A stretch of DNA of 64,000 nucleotides from Flectobacillus sp. BAB-3569 (GCF_002270355.1 NZ_NJFZ01000013.1:97268-161267); one strand, 5' to 3'. Counted from the first letter of the stretch, positions 38,519 through 47,088 are shown. The notes: generated by a model not told the origin, from the sequence alone. Made by a program: numbers and translations.

Positions 38519-38887
38519 ATGAAAACTTGGATATATGCACTCGCTTTAATTTTAACTGCCAACTTAGCAGCAGAAGCACAAAATACTTGGACCAGCGACC
38601 CTGGTTATAGTACACACAACTACAAACACCCAAATAAAGCTGCGGCTGCCAAAAAACAAGCCGAAAAAAATCATAACACAGCCTTTGTGATTGTTGGAAA
38701 AACAAACAGAGATTACAAAAAAGTTGCTAATGAAGCTATAGAGAAAAAACTCTTGCTTGATTATGGTAAAAATCCCGAAGAATTAGCCAATGTAAAAAAC
38801 TATAAAATGCCACATACAAACACTACCAACTCTGCTTCGGTTGAGAATGGGCTTGCGGTAAAAGCAGAGGGGGTAGATAAAAACTAA
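38519..38887 (+). CDS. Small periplasmic protein of unknown function
   Basis: 122 residues from the ATG at 38519, where a clean signal peptide begins (MKTWIYALALILTANLAAEA, cleavage before QNTW). An upstream ATG at 38459 in the same frame would put 20 hydrophilic residues before the signal peptide and is rejected. The mature part is rich in Lys, Asn and Ala (NKAAAAKKQAEKNHNTAFVIVGKTNRDYKKVANEAIEKKLL) with no cysteine and no domain I recognise. It follows a two-component system and has its own copy of the putative regulator box, so it may be a periplasmic output or feedback protein. A terminator follows at 38914-38955. The function is unknown. Confidence 0.7.
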   Translation: MKTWIYALALILTANLAAEAQNTWTSDPGYSTHNYKHPNKAAAAKKQAEKNHNTAFVIVGKTNRDYKKVANEAIEKKLLLDYGKNPEELANVKNYKMPHTNTTNSASVENGLAVKAEGVDKN

Positions 38888-38913
38888 AATCATTGTATAG
38901 AGTTAGTTGATTT

Positions 38914-38955
38914 AAAGGCTTGTTGGTGCTGCAAAGTATTTCGACAAGCCTTTTT
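38914..38955 (+). terminator. Rho-independent terminator after the small periplasmic gene
   Basis: Arms AAAGGCTTGT (38914-38923) and ACAAGCCTTT (38944-38953) are perfect complements, followed by T's to 38955. Confidence 0.8.
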
Positions 38956-39167
38956 CCTCAATATCATTTATACAAATCCACTAGCAATATTGATTTTTAT
39001 CTCATTAAAAGATGCTAATTAACCTGTTCAGTATAGTTCTGCACCCATTTTAAACAATATTATTGATAGAAAGTTCACTTAAATGATACCAGTGGTTAAA
39101 TCTAAACCTCGGTGACATATCACGAATTACGAAACTAAAAATATTCATATTAAATTGTTGGTAAAAA

Positions 39168-39208
39168 GCACTGTTAGACCGCTTGGCTCGAAACAGTGCA
39201 TCTTTTTT
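39168..39208 (+). terminator. Orphan rho-independent terminator
   Basis: Arms GCACTGTT (39168-39175) and AACAGTGC (39192-39199), then ATC and six T's (39203-39208). The preceding gene already has its own terminator 210 bp upstream. Confidence 0.65.
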
Positions 39209-39322
39209 ATACCCACTTCAAACCAACTTTATTCGGCTGTATTTTTCCAACAAATTTTCTGAATGCTATATCTTCTTGTGAGAGGCATATATTTGAACAG
39301 GGTAAAACCATCATAAAAAAAG

Positions 39323-39354
39323 AAGGTGACCTAATTGCTTAAGTCACCTTTTTT
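39323..39354. terminator. Bidirectional terminator hairpin
   Basis: Arms AAGGTGAC (39323-39330) and GTCACCTT (39343-39350), with A's before and T's after, so it can work on both strands. On the minus strand it lies 208 bp beyond the Nudix regulator stop. Confidence 0.65.
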
Positions 39355-39561
39355 CCGACTTCGCTTGAAGTCTAGAATTACTAACCCGATATTAACGAAT
39401 TACTCTGAGGCATTTGTTCTCATTGAGAACTTCATGATCCTAATAAACCTATCTTTGACAGTACAAAGATGGAAAATCTATTTTATATATTTTTATTTAT
39501 ATTTTTCAGCATTATCATAAATAAAATTTATAATAAAACTAATATCTTGTATGACAAACTA

Positions 39562-40293
39562 TTAAGCATCCTTTTTGAAACTATATACAAAAGGTGCTTT
39601 ATGGGATTTGCCCGAAAACTGCTTTTCATGTCTATTCAAAATCCCTTTTGCTAACATAGAACGCTGAAAAGTTGTTCTTCTAATTTCTTGTCCTAGGATT
39701 GATTCATAGACAGTTTGTAATTCTTTCATCGTAAACCTTTCAGGTAAAAGATTCATTCCCACCAGTTTTTTATCTAAATTATCTCTCAGCGTCTCAAGTG
39801 CCTTTGCTACAATCATAGTGTGATCTTGCATAAGCGTAGGAAGTTGGTCGATATTATACCAGCAACAACTATCCGACAATTCATCTGGTTGTGGATTTAC
39901 GCTTTCATAATTTATCAGGGCATAATATCCTACCGAAATAAACCTATCTAATAGCCAGCAATCCTCTACAGGATTATGTCCTCCCCCTTTCATAATCATT
40001 TCCATCGTCTCAGGGATATATCTTTCGAGACTTCCAAATACATGAAACTGCTCCAAATAAATATTGTCTAAGCCTGTACGCTCTCGAAGACCACGACGAA
40101 CTGCATCGTCAAGACTCTCGTTGATTTTGACAAAACCGCCGGGTAAGGCAAACAATTTTGTATTATGATATTCAGAAATTAAAATCTTTAACTGTTTTCC
40201 ATCAAATCCAAAAATGACTGAATCATAGGCAATATGAGCTAAATATCCAGCTTCTTTTGCCGTTGCAACCTGAGTAATATCTACTTTATCCAT
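39562..40293 (-). CDS. Nudix-type transcriptional regulator (NrtR/AraR-like)
   Basis: 243 residues. The N-terminal Nudix domain (about 18-150) has a box at 53-75, GFVKINESLDDAVRRGLRER then TGL. The catalytic RE and EE positions are RG and ER, so hydrolysis is unlikely and the domain is probably a ligand sensor. The C-terminal winged helix (about 165-243) contains RFTMKELQTVYESILGQEIRRTTFQRSMLAKGIL, the NrtR-type DNA-binding signature. In Bacteroides a relative, AraR, controls arabinose use. Here the gene is divergent from a carboxylesterase, with a perfect 10-bp inverted repeat in between (40346-40374) as likely operator. A sugar or sugar-phosphate is the inferred ligand; an NAD-related role as in NrtR remains possible. 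Confidence 0.85.
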   Translation of the reverse strand: MDKVDITQVATAKEAGYLAHIAYDSVIFGFDGKQLKILISEYHNTKLFALPGGFVKINESLDDAVRRGLRERTGLDNIYLEQFHVFGSLERYIPETMEMIMKGGGHNPVEDCWLLDRFISVGYYALINYESVNPQPDELSDSCCWYNIDQLPTLMQDHTMIVAKALETLRDNLDKKLVGMNLLPERFTMKELQTVYESILGQEIRRTTFQRSMLAKGILNRHEKQFSGKSHKAPFVYSFKKDA

Positions 40294-40345
40294 TTTCGAA
40301 TATAAAAAAATCTATGAAAATATTGTATTTTTTAGTTTTTCAACC

Positions 40346-40374
40346 TACTATTGTCAGTCAATGAGACAATAGTA
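40346..40374. promoter_or_regulatory. Candidate operator of the Nudix regulator
   Basis: TACTATTGTC (40346-40355) and GACAATAGTA (40365-40374) are perfect inverted repeats 9 bp apart, in the 103-bp gap between the divergent regulator and esterase genes. Confidence 0.6.
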
Positions 40375-40396
40375 AAAACATTCAGAACAATATCCA

Positions 40397-42025
40397 ATGA
40401 AAACCCTCAAATCTAGTATTGCTGCGATTGCACTATGTATTTCGAGCATTTCAATGGCACAACATGCCGAGAATAGCTATGCATTTCCTGTTCAAATCAA
40501 TGTTGAGCAAGGAGTTATCGAAGGCGAATTTGATGTTCGCTCAAATATTCAGAGTTTTAAAGGTATTCCATTTGCCAAACCACCCGTTGGTGACCTACGT
40601 TGGAAAGCTCCTCAAGCACCAGATAAGTGGTCTGGAATACGCCAAACCAAGAAATTCGGTCCAAGAGCAGTACAACCTGCTTTATTTGGCGACATGGGTT
40701 TCCGTAGCGATGGCATGAGCGAAGATTGCCTATACCTCAATGTCTGGTCTCCTGCCAAGTCAAACGATGAAAAACTACCCGTTTTGGTATATTTCTACGG
40801 TGGTGGTTTTGCGGCTGGCGATGGTTCCGAATATCGTTATGACGGCGAAAATATGGCAAAAAAAGGAATTGTAACAGTAACTGTCAATTATCGTTTGAAT
40901 ATTTTCGGATTTTTCTCTCACCCTGAGCTAAGTAAAGAAACCTCATATAAAGGTTCGGGCAATTATGGCTTGTTAGACCAAAACGCTGCCTTGAAATGGG
41001 TACAAGCGAATATTGCTAAATTTGGAGGTGATCCAAAACGTGTTACCATTGCTGGGGAATCAGCAGGTTCGGCTTCGGTGAGTGCTCAAATGGCCTCGCC
41101 CCTATCCAAAAATCTAATTGCTGGCGCTATTGGCGAAAGTGGTTCTTTGCTAACAGCTACTCCGCTAGCTGATGCCGAAAAATTAGGGGTTGATTTTGCT
41201 ACCAAAGCAGGCGCAAAATCCCTAAAAGATTTACGAGCATTATCTACTTTTGAGCTTTACCAAAAATACAGAGCACAAAATGCAGGGTTCAGAACAACGC
41301 TTGATGGTTATTTTTTCCCAAAAACTTTTACCGAAATTTTTGAATCAAAACAACAAGCAATGGTACCACTTATGCTAGGTTGGAACTCGGAAGAAATGAA
41401 CTATCGTGCCATTATGGCTGGCAAAGAGTTGAATAATGAAAATTATGTCCAGCGTGTAAAAGAATTATACGGTGCTAAAGCTGAAGAAGTGTTAAAACTA
41501 TATCCAGCGGGAGCTCCAGAAGTAACTGAGCAATCTGCCACTGATTTGGCTGGTGACCGTTTTATCGGTTTTAGTACTTGGAAATGGTTTGATTTGCACC
41601 GTAAAAATAGTGATCAGCCTGTTTATCGCTATTATTATGCGCAACCTCGTCCAGATATGCGTGAAAGTGATTTGGAGGCTGGTTTAGCAGGTGGTGTTAT
41701 CAAAAAAGATAAGAATGCACCAAAAGCTCCTAAACCAAAAGGAGCTGTTCACTCGGCTGAAATTGAATATGCGATGGGAAATCTAGCGACCAACAAGGTA
41801 TATGCTTGGACAGAAGACGACTACAAAGTATCGGATACAATGATGAATTATTTTGCCAATTTCATCAAAACAGGAAATCCGAATGGTGAGAAATTACCTA
41901 GCTGGCCAGCAGCCAAAAATGAAGAAAAGCCAGAAGTATTAATCATCAATGCCAATACAAAGGCAGTTCGTTCGGAAAATGAAGCGAGATATTTCTTTTT
42001 GGATAAAGATATTCTGAAGAAATAA
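40397..42025 (+). CDS. Secreted type-B carboxylesterase
   Basis: 542 residues with a signal peptide ending near SISMAQ (residue 22). The alpha/beta-hydrolase fold shows FKGIPFAKPPVGDLRWKAP, EDCLYLNVWSP, the oxyanion motif VYFYGGGFAAGDG, and nucleophile S222 in IAGESAGSASVS. A late histidine in KGAVHSAEIEYAMGN (about 450) fits the third triad position. Type-B esterases hydrolyse varied carboxylic esters; in polysaccharide loci they are often feruloyl or acetyl esterases, but that is inferred here from the neighbourhood only. It is divergent from the Nudix regulator across an inverted-repeat operator and ends before a large bidirectional hairpin shared with parB. Confidence 0.9.
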   Translation: MKTLKSSIAAIALCISSISMAQHAENSYAFPVQINVEQGVIEGEFDVRSNIQSFKGIPFAKPPVGDLRWKAPQAPDKWSGIRQTKKFGPRAVQPALFGDMGFRSDGMSEDCLYLNVWSPAKSNDEKLPVLVYFYGGGFAAGDGSEYRYDGENMAKKGIVTVTVNYRLNIFGFFSHPELSKETSYKGSGNYGLLDQNAALKWVQANIAKFGGDPKRVTIAGESAGSASVSAQMASPLSKNLIAGAIGESGSLLTATPLADAEKLGVDFATKAGAKSLKDLRALSTFELYQKYRAQNAGFRTTLDGYFFPKTFTEIFESKQQAMVPLMLGWNSEEMNYRAIMAGKELNNENYVQRVKELYGAKAEEVLKLYPAGAPEVTEQSATDLAGDRFIGFSTWKWFDLHRKNSDQPVYRYYYAQPRPDMRESDLEAGLAGGVIKKDKNAPKAPKPKGAVHSAEIEYAMGNLATNKVYAWTEDDYKVSDTMMNYFANFIKTGNPNGEKLPSWPAAKNEEKPEVLIINANTKAVRSENEARYFFLDKDILKK

Positions 42026-42153
42026 TATTTCATGATTTCGCTTTAGGCAGTAAGCCGTAGGCATTGTGCTGAAAAACTTCCATATTCCACAAGAAAGACT
42101 TTCCAGTTTTTAGTTTATGGCATAAAGCCCAGATTTTTTACCCAATAACCGAA

Positions 42154-42208
42154 CAAAGTGATAGAGGCACAAAGTGAATAAAACTCACTTTGTGCCTCTA
42201 TCACTTTG
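42154..42208. terminator. 24-bp perfect hairpin between esterase and parB
   Basis: Arms 42154-42177 and 42185-42208 are exact reverse complements (beginning CAAAGTGATAGAGGCAC) with a 7-nt loop. It sits between convergent genes and probably ends both transcripts. The outer CAAAGTGAT / ATCACTTTG resembles the short palindromes at 46535, 46927 and 50836. Confidence 0.75.
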
Positions 42209-42223
42209 CCCCTGTTCACTCAT

Positions 42224-43195
42224 TTACAATTTTATCAAACCCAATGCTATTGCTTCAGGAAATGAAATTTCATCTTGAAAATCTGGCTCTATGATTACAC
42301 CTTCACCTAGTTCGCGTAAGTGTCTCCATTCGGCTTCTAGTCCATTTTCTAGAATAAAACTTCCTCTTACAATCAGGCTCAAATGTGAGGCATTTGCTTT
42401 TTTCAAACTAGCACTCACTTTTTTCAAGGCCTCTGTTTGCTTAATAGAATTGGTTTGAGCTATTTCTTGAGATTTATTTGAGACTACCGCCTGAAGTTCT
42501 TCTAGCGATTCAACGGGCTTCTCAACGGTTGCTTTGGCTAGTTGTTGAATCAGTTTTTTCTCAATCTTTTTGCTTCCTTCCAACACCTGCTGTTTCAAAG
42601 CTCCTTGCATTTTGTCAATACCTTGTGCAAAAACAGCATCACGCTTGATAGTAGCAGGACTTACTTTAAATTCTTCTGCCAATACCGATGCGGTATCAAC
42701 GATATCGGTGTAGGTGCCACGTAAGCCCCCCTGACGATTTTTCATGCGTTGATATTTCAAGCCTCTAAAATATGACAATTGTTCCACAGTCATATTTCGG
42801 CGACCTACCTGAAAATCAATCATAAAATCCTTTACTTCGTCAATCGAAGGAAAAGTCATCAAGTCAATCTGAAAATCAACTCTATTTTTCTGACAAATTT
42901 CATAACGGTGATGGCCATCAAACAAGACAAAAGCAGGCTCACTAGGCGTAGGATAGCTTGGATTTATTACTCCTTGCGTTGTATCCCAAACCAAAAGAGG
43001 TGTACGACAGCCGTTTGCAATAATGCTATCTTCTAAAGACTTATACTCTTCGGCACTCAAACTCGGAATAAATTCTTTGAGTTCTGGTAAAACCAAAAGG
43101 TTCTTCTTTACATTTTCCGATGAAATTAACTTATTGTTTTTGAGTGTATTAGCAGTATTAATAGCTACCTGTTTTTTAAAATCTATCCCTTTCAT
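42224..43195 (-). CDS. parB: ParB-family partition protein
   Basis: 323 residues. The ParB/Srx N-terminal domain (about 30-135) has IPSLSAEEYKSLEDSIIANGCRTPLLVW and the DGHHRYEIC motif, followed by a helix-turn-helix region (LAEEFKVSPATIKRDAVFAQGI, about 175-200) and a charged helical C-terminus for dimerisation. It starts 8 bp after parA in a rep-parA-parB order. ParB binds a centromere-like site and works with ParA to segregate low-copy replicons. No canonical parS palindrome was found; the repeated short palindromes nearby are possible sites. Codon use and base composition look like those of the neighbours. Confidence 0.9.
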   Translation of the reverse strand: MKGIDFKKQVAINTANTLKNNKLISSENVKKNLLVLPELKEFIPSLSAEEYKSLEDSIIANGCRTPLLVWDTTQGVINPSYPTPSEPAFVLFDGHHRYEICQKNRVDFQIDLMTFPSIDEVKDFMIDFQVGRRNMTVEQLSYFRGLKYQRMKNRQGGLRGTYTDIVDTASVLAEEFKVSPATIKRDAVFAQGIDKMQGALKQQVLEGSKKIEKKLIQQLAKATVEKPVESLEELQAVVSNKSQEIAQTNSIKQTEALKKVSASLKKANASHLSLIVRGSFILENGLEAEWRHLRELGEGVIIEPDFQDEISFPEAIALGLIKL

Positions 43196-43203
43196 ACCAC
43201 TTT

Positions 43204-44181
43204 TTAGTTATTAATCACTTGCAAATATTCCACATATTCATCACAAAAATCTTTGTAGCACTTGTAGGCTTCCGACGAAGCATTTAACGTTCCTAAAGTA
43301 GCTTGTAACGCTTGAGATTTTTGGAAATCGATTAAATGTCTTATTTCGGTATTAAACACCCTAAAATCACTTCCCATGTTTGCTCTCAATGCCTCTTTGA
43401 AGCCATCATGAACCGTGTTCTTTTTAACCATCGTAAACACAATTCCATCCAAAGTTAAATCACGGTTGGTATGTGTTTTAACTTCACTGATACGGTTTAG
43501 CAAGGAGTTTAATCCCTTCAAAGATGACGATTCAGGAAGCATTGCAATCAGAGTAGAATTGGATGCATTCAGCGCTGATACCGTCAACTTACTCAAACTT
43601 GGTGGACAATCGATAAGGATATAGTCGTATTCCTCCAAAAGAGGTTCAATCTTATGCTTTAATCGAACATCACCTCCTACTTTAGACAATAAATCAACCT
43701 CGATTTCTGCTAACGTAATATCGGATGGAGCCAACCAAAGGTTTTCCAAAATTTGTACGGTAGGTAACTGAATATCGGTAAATAGGCAATCTGCAATTTG
43801 CAATTCCGGATTTTCTATACCCAAAATTTGAGATAAGTTTCCTTGTGGGTCAAAATCAATTAATAATACCTTAAAGCCTTTTCTGACCAATGTTTCGCCC
43901 AAACATGCTGTCGTAGTAGTTTTTCCGACACCACCTTTATGGTTTACAATCGAAATCACACGAGCACTTTGATAGAGGTATTCGTTGTAGCCATATTTGC
44001 GCAAAATAGGCTCTAATTTTGCCAAATCGTCCTCGCTTAGTTTTCGAGAACCATTTGAATTGAACACTAAATCTAATTTGCGTTTGGGTAATCCTGCTTC
44101 GTCATTAACTCCATTGACACTAAGGGATGGATTGTGACGAAAAAAAGAGACTATTTTCTCTAAAGTCAGGTTGCTTCTCAT
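43204..44181 (-). CDS. parA: ParA-family partition ATPase (type Ia-like, with N-terminal DNA-binding region)
   Basis: 325 residues. Deviant Walker A KGGVGKT occupies 82-88 (IVNHKGGVGKTTTTACLGETL), Walker A' is VLLIDFDPQGNLSQILG, and Walker B is YDYILIDCPPSLSKLT. The first 70 residues are an extra region with EKIVSFFRHNPSLSVNGVNDEAGLPKRKLDLV, which looks like a helix-turn-helix, as in plasmid P1-type (Ia) ParA proteins that repress their own operon. It lies 50 bp after the rep gene and 8 bp before parB. It would position replicon copies through ATP-dependent DNA binding. Confidence 0.94.
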   Translation of the reverse strand: MRSNLTLEKIVSFFRHNPSLSVNGVNDEAGLPKRKLDLVFNSNGSRKLSEDDLAKLEPILRKYGYNEYLYQSARVISIVNHKGGVGKTTTTACLGETLVRKGFKVLLIDFDPQGNLSQILGIENPELQIADCLFTDIQLPTVQILENLWLAPSDITLAEIEVDLLSKVGGDVRLKHKIEPLLEEYDYILIDCPPSLSKLTVSALNASNSTLIAMLPESSSLKGLNSLLNRISEVKTHTNRDLTLDGIVFTMVKKNTVHDGFKEALRANMGSDFRVFNTEIRHLIDFQKSQALQATLGTLNASSEAYKCYKDFCDEYVEYLQVINN

Positions 44182-44231
44182 AAATATTGTTTCGTAAACT
44201 TGAAATTCAATTCAAATAATGTGTTGATTTT

Positions 44232-45692
44232 TTAGAAATAATTTAAGCCTAATGCTTTGGCTTGGGCGCCGTAATGCTTGATCAAACCCTCAAATAAATT
44301 CAAATCTTGGTAATGTTCGAGCGTTGTGATGACTATCGCTTCAAAGCCTGTATTTTCGTTAAAATAGGCTAAAAAGCTTTCCAGGCTAATTTCCGTACCT
44401 ACTTTGGACACATAGCTATCATAGTAAATGGCTGAAAAAGCTGAAGTATTAAGCGAATTCAACACTCTTTGATACAACTGTTGATTTTGTTGGAGTACTT
44501 CTAGCACCAATTTTTTCTTTTGCTTGTATACTTCATGTAAAAAATCATCCTGTTGCTGCTTTAATTGCTCAAGTTGAAGTTTTTCATTTTCTGACTTTTT
44601 CAACACGGCTTTCAATACTCGCTTCTCCTCTTCCACAGCCTTTTGGCGCTCTACCAATTGCGATGAACTAACGATGGTTTTAAGGTACGCAGGAATATTC
44701 TTGATTTTCTTGGGTTCTTTTTCCAATTCTGCTTGTACATATTCCACCCCCAAAATCACCTGCTCGACTGGATATAGCTCCAGCCAATTTTGAATGGTTG
44801 AGGAATCTATTCCCCAAACTTGCACAATACCAGAAAGTCTCAGTAACGTACTCGACTCAAAATTGGGCTGGGTATTCGACTCCAGCACTTCAAAATGCGA
44901 ATCCTCAGCTTCTTGACTTGTTGGGGTAGTTTCTATTTCTAGTTGAGCTTGTGTTTTATGAGGATTTTTACGAATCACAAACTGCAGAGCTACTACTTTT
45001 TTGCCTTCCTTGATTTCATTAAAATCAAAAATCAAATCAGAGTTTTTAATTAGCTCGTCTTGCGCTTTGACAACCACTTTTTGTTTGAACAAACCGTACA
45101 GCTCATATTTGTTTTCGAGATTAAACATCCGACGCATTTCTTCTACAGTAAATTGGAACTTACCGAAACGCTCAAATTCTTTACAAAAACCATAAAACCG
45201 AATGGCATACACGCTATCCATCGACACGATGTTGCGCACATCGATATAGGTAAAATTCTTTTTGAGTTGCAACAAATAGGCATCCAACATAGGCGGAAAC
45301 AAAAAACTAAATGCGCCTTCTTTTTTATGGTATTCGATTTGTGCTAAAATGTTGGCCACTTTCCAACCCCGCTCATCTTCCAAGAAGATTTCTTTCTTCA
45401 TCAACTTCCGTGACTCCTTTTCCAACAGGTTGTAGAGATAATCACTAGTTTTTGTTTTTAGAAACTGAGAAACTTCCGAAACCTTCACTTTGGTCACCTT
45501 AAAACCAGAAGAAGTCTGGTCTGTATTTAAAACCAAAAAGTGAAAAATCTTCATTTGAAAGGCTGTTAGGTCAAATCTTGCATTGAGCAATGGATTTCCC
45601 AACACTACCATATAAGAACTACTGGAGATTCGCTCCAATGCTTCTATTTCTTTGTTTTCTTGGGTAGTTCTCTTTTTAATACCTTGCTTCAT
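44232..45692 (-). CDS. Rep_3-family replication initiator protein
   Basis: 486 residues. The N-terminal half holds two winged-helix domains typical of RepB/RepE/Pi initiators (about 30-130, LLNARFDLTAFQMKIFHFLVLNTDQ, and about 140-250, DVRNIVSMDSVYAIRFYGFCKEFERFGKFQFTVEEMRRMFNLENKYELYGLFKQKVV). The C-terminal 230 residues are an unusually long extension with a coiled-coil stretch (VERQKAVEEEKRVLKAVLKKSENEKLQLEQLKQQQDDF), against about 250-330 residues for many plasmid initiators. Six direct iterons and further copies lie upstream, which is what this family binds. A Bacteroidota promoter precedes the gene at 45718-45750. It should open the origin and recruit the replisome. Confidence 0.93.
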   Translation of the reverse strand: MKQGIKKRTTQENKEIEALERISSSSYMVVLGNPLLNARFDLTAFQMKIFHFLVLNTDQTSSGFKVTKVKVSEVSQFLKTKTSDYLYNLLEKESRKLMKKEIFLEDERGWKVANILAQIEYHKKEGAFSFLFPPMLDAYLLQLKKNFTYIDVRNIVSMDSVYAIRFYGFCKEFERFGKFQFTVEEMRRMFNLENKYELYGLFKQKVVVKAQDELIKNSDLIFDFNEIKEGKKVVALQFVIRKNPHKTQAQLEIETTPTSQEAEDSHFEVLESNTQPNFESSTLLRLSGIVQVWGIDSSTIQNWLELYPVEQVILGVEYVQAELEKEPKKIKNIPAYLKTIVSSSQLVERQKAVEEEKRVLKAVLKKSENEKLQLEQLKQQQDDFLHEVYKQKKKLVLEVLQQNQQLYQRVLNSLNTSAFSAIYYDSYVSKVGTEISLESFLAYFNENTGFEAIVITTLEHYQDLNLFEGLIKHYGAQAKALGLNYF

Positions 45693-45717
45693 AGTTAATC
45701 TCTCATCATCATCTTTT

Positions 45718-45813
45718 CAAATTTATATATATCCCTAATAGTGATTCAAATTTGTATCAAAATTACAAGAATATTTTATTATTACAAGCAAAATAGATTC
45801 AAAATTGTATCAA
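45718..45813 (-). promoter_or_regulatory. rep promoter with two overlapping near-palindromic sites
   Basis: On the minus strand TTTG (45750-45747), a 21-bp spacer and TAAATTTG (45725-45718) match the Bacteroidota -33/-7 promoter, 26 bp from the rep start. An 18-bp near-palindrome, GATTCAAATTTGTATCAA, covers the -33 element (45743-45760) and recurs with one change at 45796-45813, as expected for autorepressor sites. Confidence 0.55.
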
Positions 45814-45867
45814 TATTGAAGTTTATTAATATCTATAAAAATTGTATTTTTCCGATATCAAAAAAGG

Positions 45868-45990
45868 CACTCTAAAAGTTATACTTGACACTTCAAAAGT
45901 TATATTAACACACTCTAAAAGTTATATTAACACACTCTAAAAGTTATACTTGACACTTCAAAAGTTATATTAAGCACTCTAAAAGTTATA
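45868..45990. repeat. Six direct iterons, 21-22 bp period
   Basis: Copies of CAC-TCTAAAAGTTATA or CAC-TTCAAAAGTTATA start at 45868, 45889, 45911, 45933, 45954 and 45975. The period of two helical turns and same orientation are typical initiator-binding iterons. The CTCT and CTTC variants are mixed along the array. Confidence 0.92.
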
Positions 45991-46213
45991 TTAACACTAT
46001 ATAAAGCATTGAAAATCAAATAGTTGCGAAAGAGGAAATATTAGGAAATACTTAAGGAAATAAAAAAGAAATACTCTCAAATGTAAAAAGTGAGATTTTT
46101 TTGATTGTTTTTTGAAGAAAAAAATTGGATAAAAATAGAGGAAACTTTTAAAGTCAGAATCCACTTTTTTTGTAAAACTTTTACTTTGTATGAAATTAGG
46201 AATCTTACGCCGA

Positions 46214-46283
46214 CACTTTAAAAGTTATATTTAGGAGATTTTGGCGAAATAGTTTCTTTTCCGTCAACACTCTAAAAGTTATG
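46214..46283. repeat. Two outlying iteron copies
   Basis: CACTTTAAAAGTTATA at 46214-46229 and CACTCTAAAAGTTATG at 46268-46283, same orientation as the main array, 54 bp apart. Confidence 0.8.
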
Positions 46284-46294
46284 GTTAAAAGTAC

Positions 46295-46329
46295 ATTATA
46301 TCATGTCATCTGTAGAGTCATGATATAAT
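46295..46329. repeat. 11-bp perfect inverted repeat in the origin region
   Basis: ATTATATCATG (46295-46305) and CATGATATAAT (46319-46329), 13-bp spacer. It may be a protein site or hairpin; not identified. Confidence 0.5.
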
Positions 46330-46534
46330 TGGCGCTTTTTTGCCTCGAAATCTTCGATTTAAGACACTTTTATTACTTCTGTGGGTAAATACCTCACTTA
46401 AACTTAAAATGTCGCTAAAAAACGTGGTTTTTGGAAGCCGAGCTTTTTTGACTTGAGTAAAAATGCTAGAAAGAGCGTTCAACCATTATTTTGAGAATTT
46501 CAATATTCTTAATTTCAATGTGCATGATATTTGA

Positions 46535-46951
46535 GCAAAGTGTCACAGTGATACTTTGCTTCTAAGTGGGGTCTTGGCAAAATTGAAAAGATGAGTCGTA
46601 GCGAAAGCCTCAACGTTGAGTTGCTTAGATGTACAAATGTGTAACCTTCTACTTGGTTTGAATGACAGTTTGTTTAAGATTCGAAAGTCTATGAGACAAT
46701 AGAGAATTCATCTGTGAGTTTTAGGATACGGCACGTGGCTGTTGAACGCTGAGTCTTAGAGGGATTACTTTTAACAAATAGGTTCTCAAACAATTATGCT
46801 TTGAAGTGTGTAATAAAACTTGGCAAGATGAAGTATAATTATTGATATTTTATTTTGAAAGTTTTAAAAAGTAGGGAAATGGAGTATTTCATAAAAAGTG
46901 CGTTTTTATGAAAATTTGCCAGAAAAGCAAAGTGTCACAGTGATACTTTGC
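46535..46951. repeat. Two identical 25-bp near-palindromes
   Basis: GCAAAGTGTCAC, A, GTGATACTTTGC at 46535-46559 and again at 46927-46951; 11 of 12 arm positions pair around a central A. Related sequences occur at 42154, 48007, 50521, 50659, 50793 and 50836. Confidence 0.6.
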
Positions 46952-46961
46952 CCCTCTTTCA

Positions 46962-47010
46962 CACTTCAAAAGTTATATTTAGAGGCCTTTATAATATAAC
47001 TTTTGAAGTG
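46962..47010. repeat. Inverted iteron pair at the distal edge of the origin
   Basis: CACTTCAAAAGTTATA at 46962-46977 faces TATAACTTTTGAAGTG at 46995-47010, its exact reverse complement, 17 bp apart. Inverted iterons usually bind the dimeric initiator as an operator, yet no start codon lies next to this pair. Confidence 0.8.
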
Positions 47011-47088
47011 TGTTGTTTTTTAAATCGCATTGATTTTTACTGAGCAAAATGAATAAATTAGTTAAGATTTTGGGGCAAATATTGGAAA

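Larger units (their letters stand above)
38956..39561. other. Gene-free region with two further terminator hairpins
   Basis: About 600 bp with no credible coding frame. It contains two intrinsic terminator-like hairpins (39168-39208 and 39323-39354). The first has no gene upstream on its strand, which leaves room for a small RNA between about 38960 and 39208. Confidence 0.5.

Noticed and set aside
42224..44181. Canonical parS (TGTTTCACGTGAAACA type) near parAB
   Set aside because: No such sequence was found by eye in 42-47 kb. The short palindromes noted are a different motif.
45868..45990. CRISPR array
   Set aside because: Units are 16 bp with 5-6-bp gaps, so there are no spacers; they are initiator iterons, and no cas gene is present.
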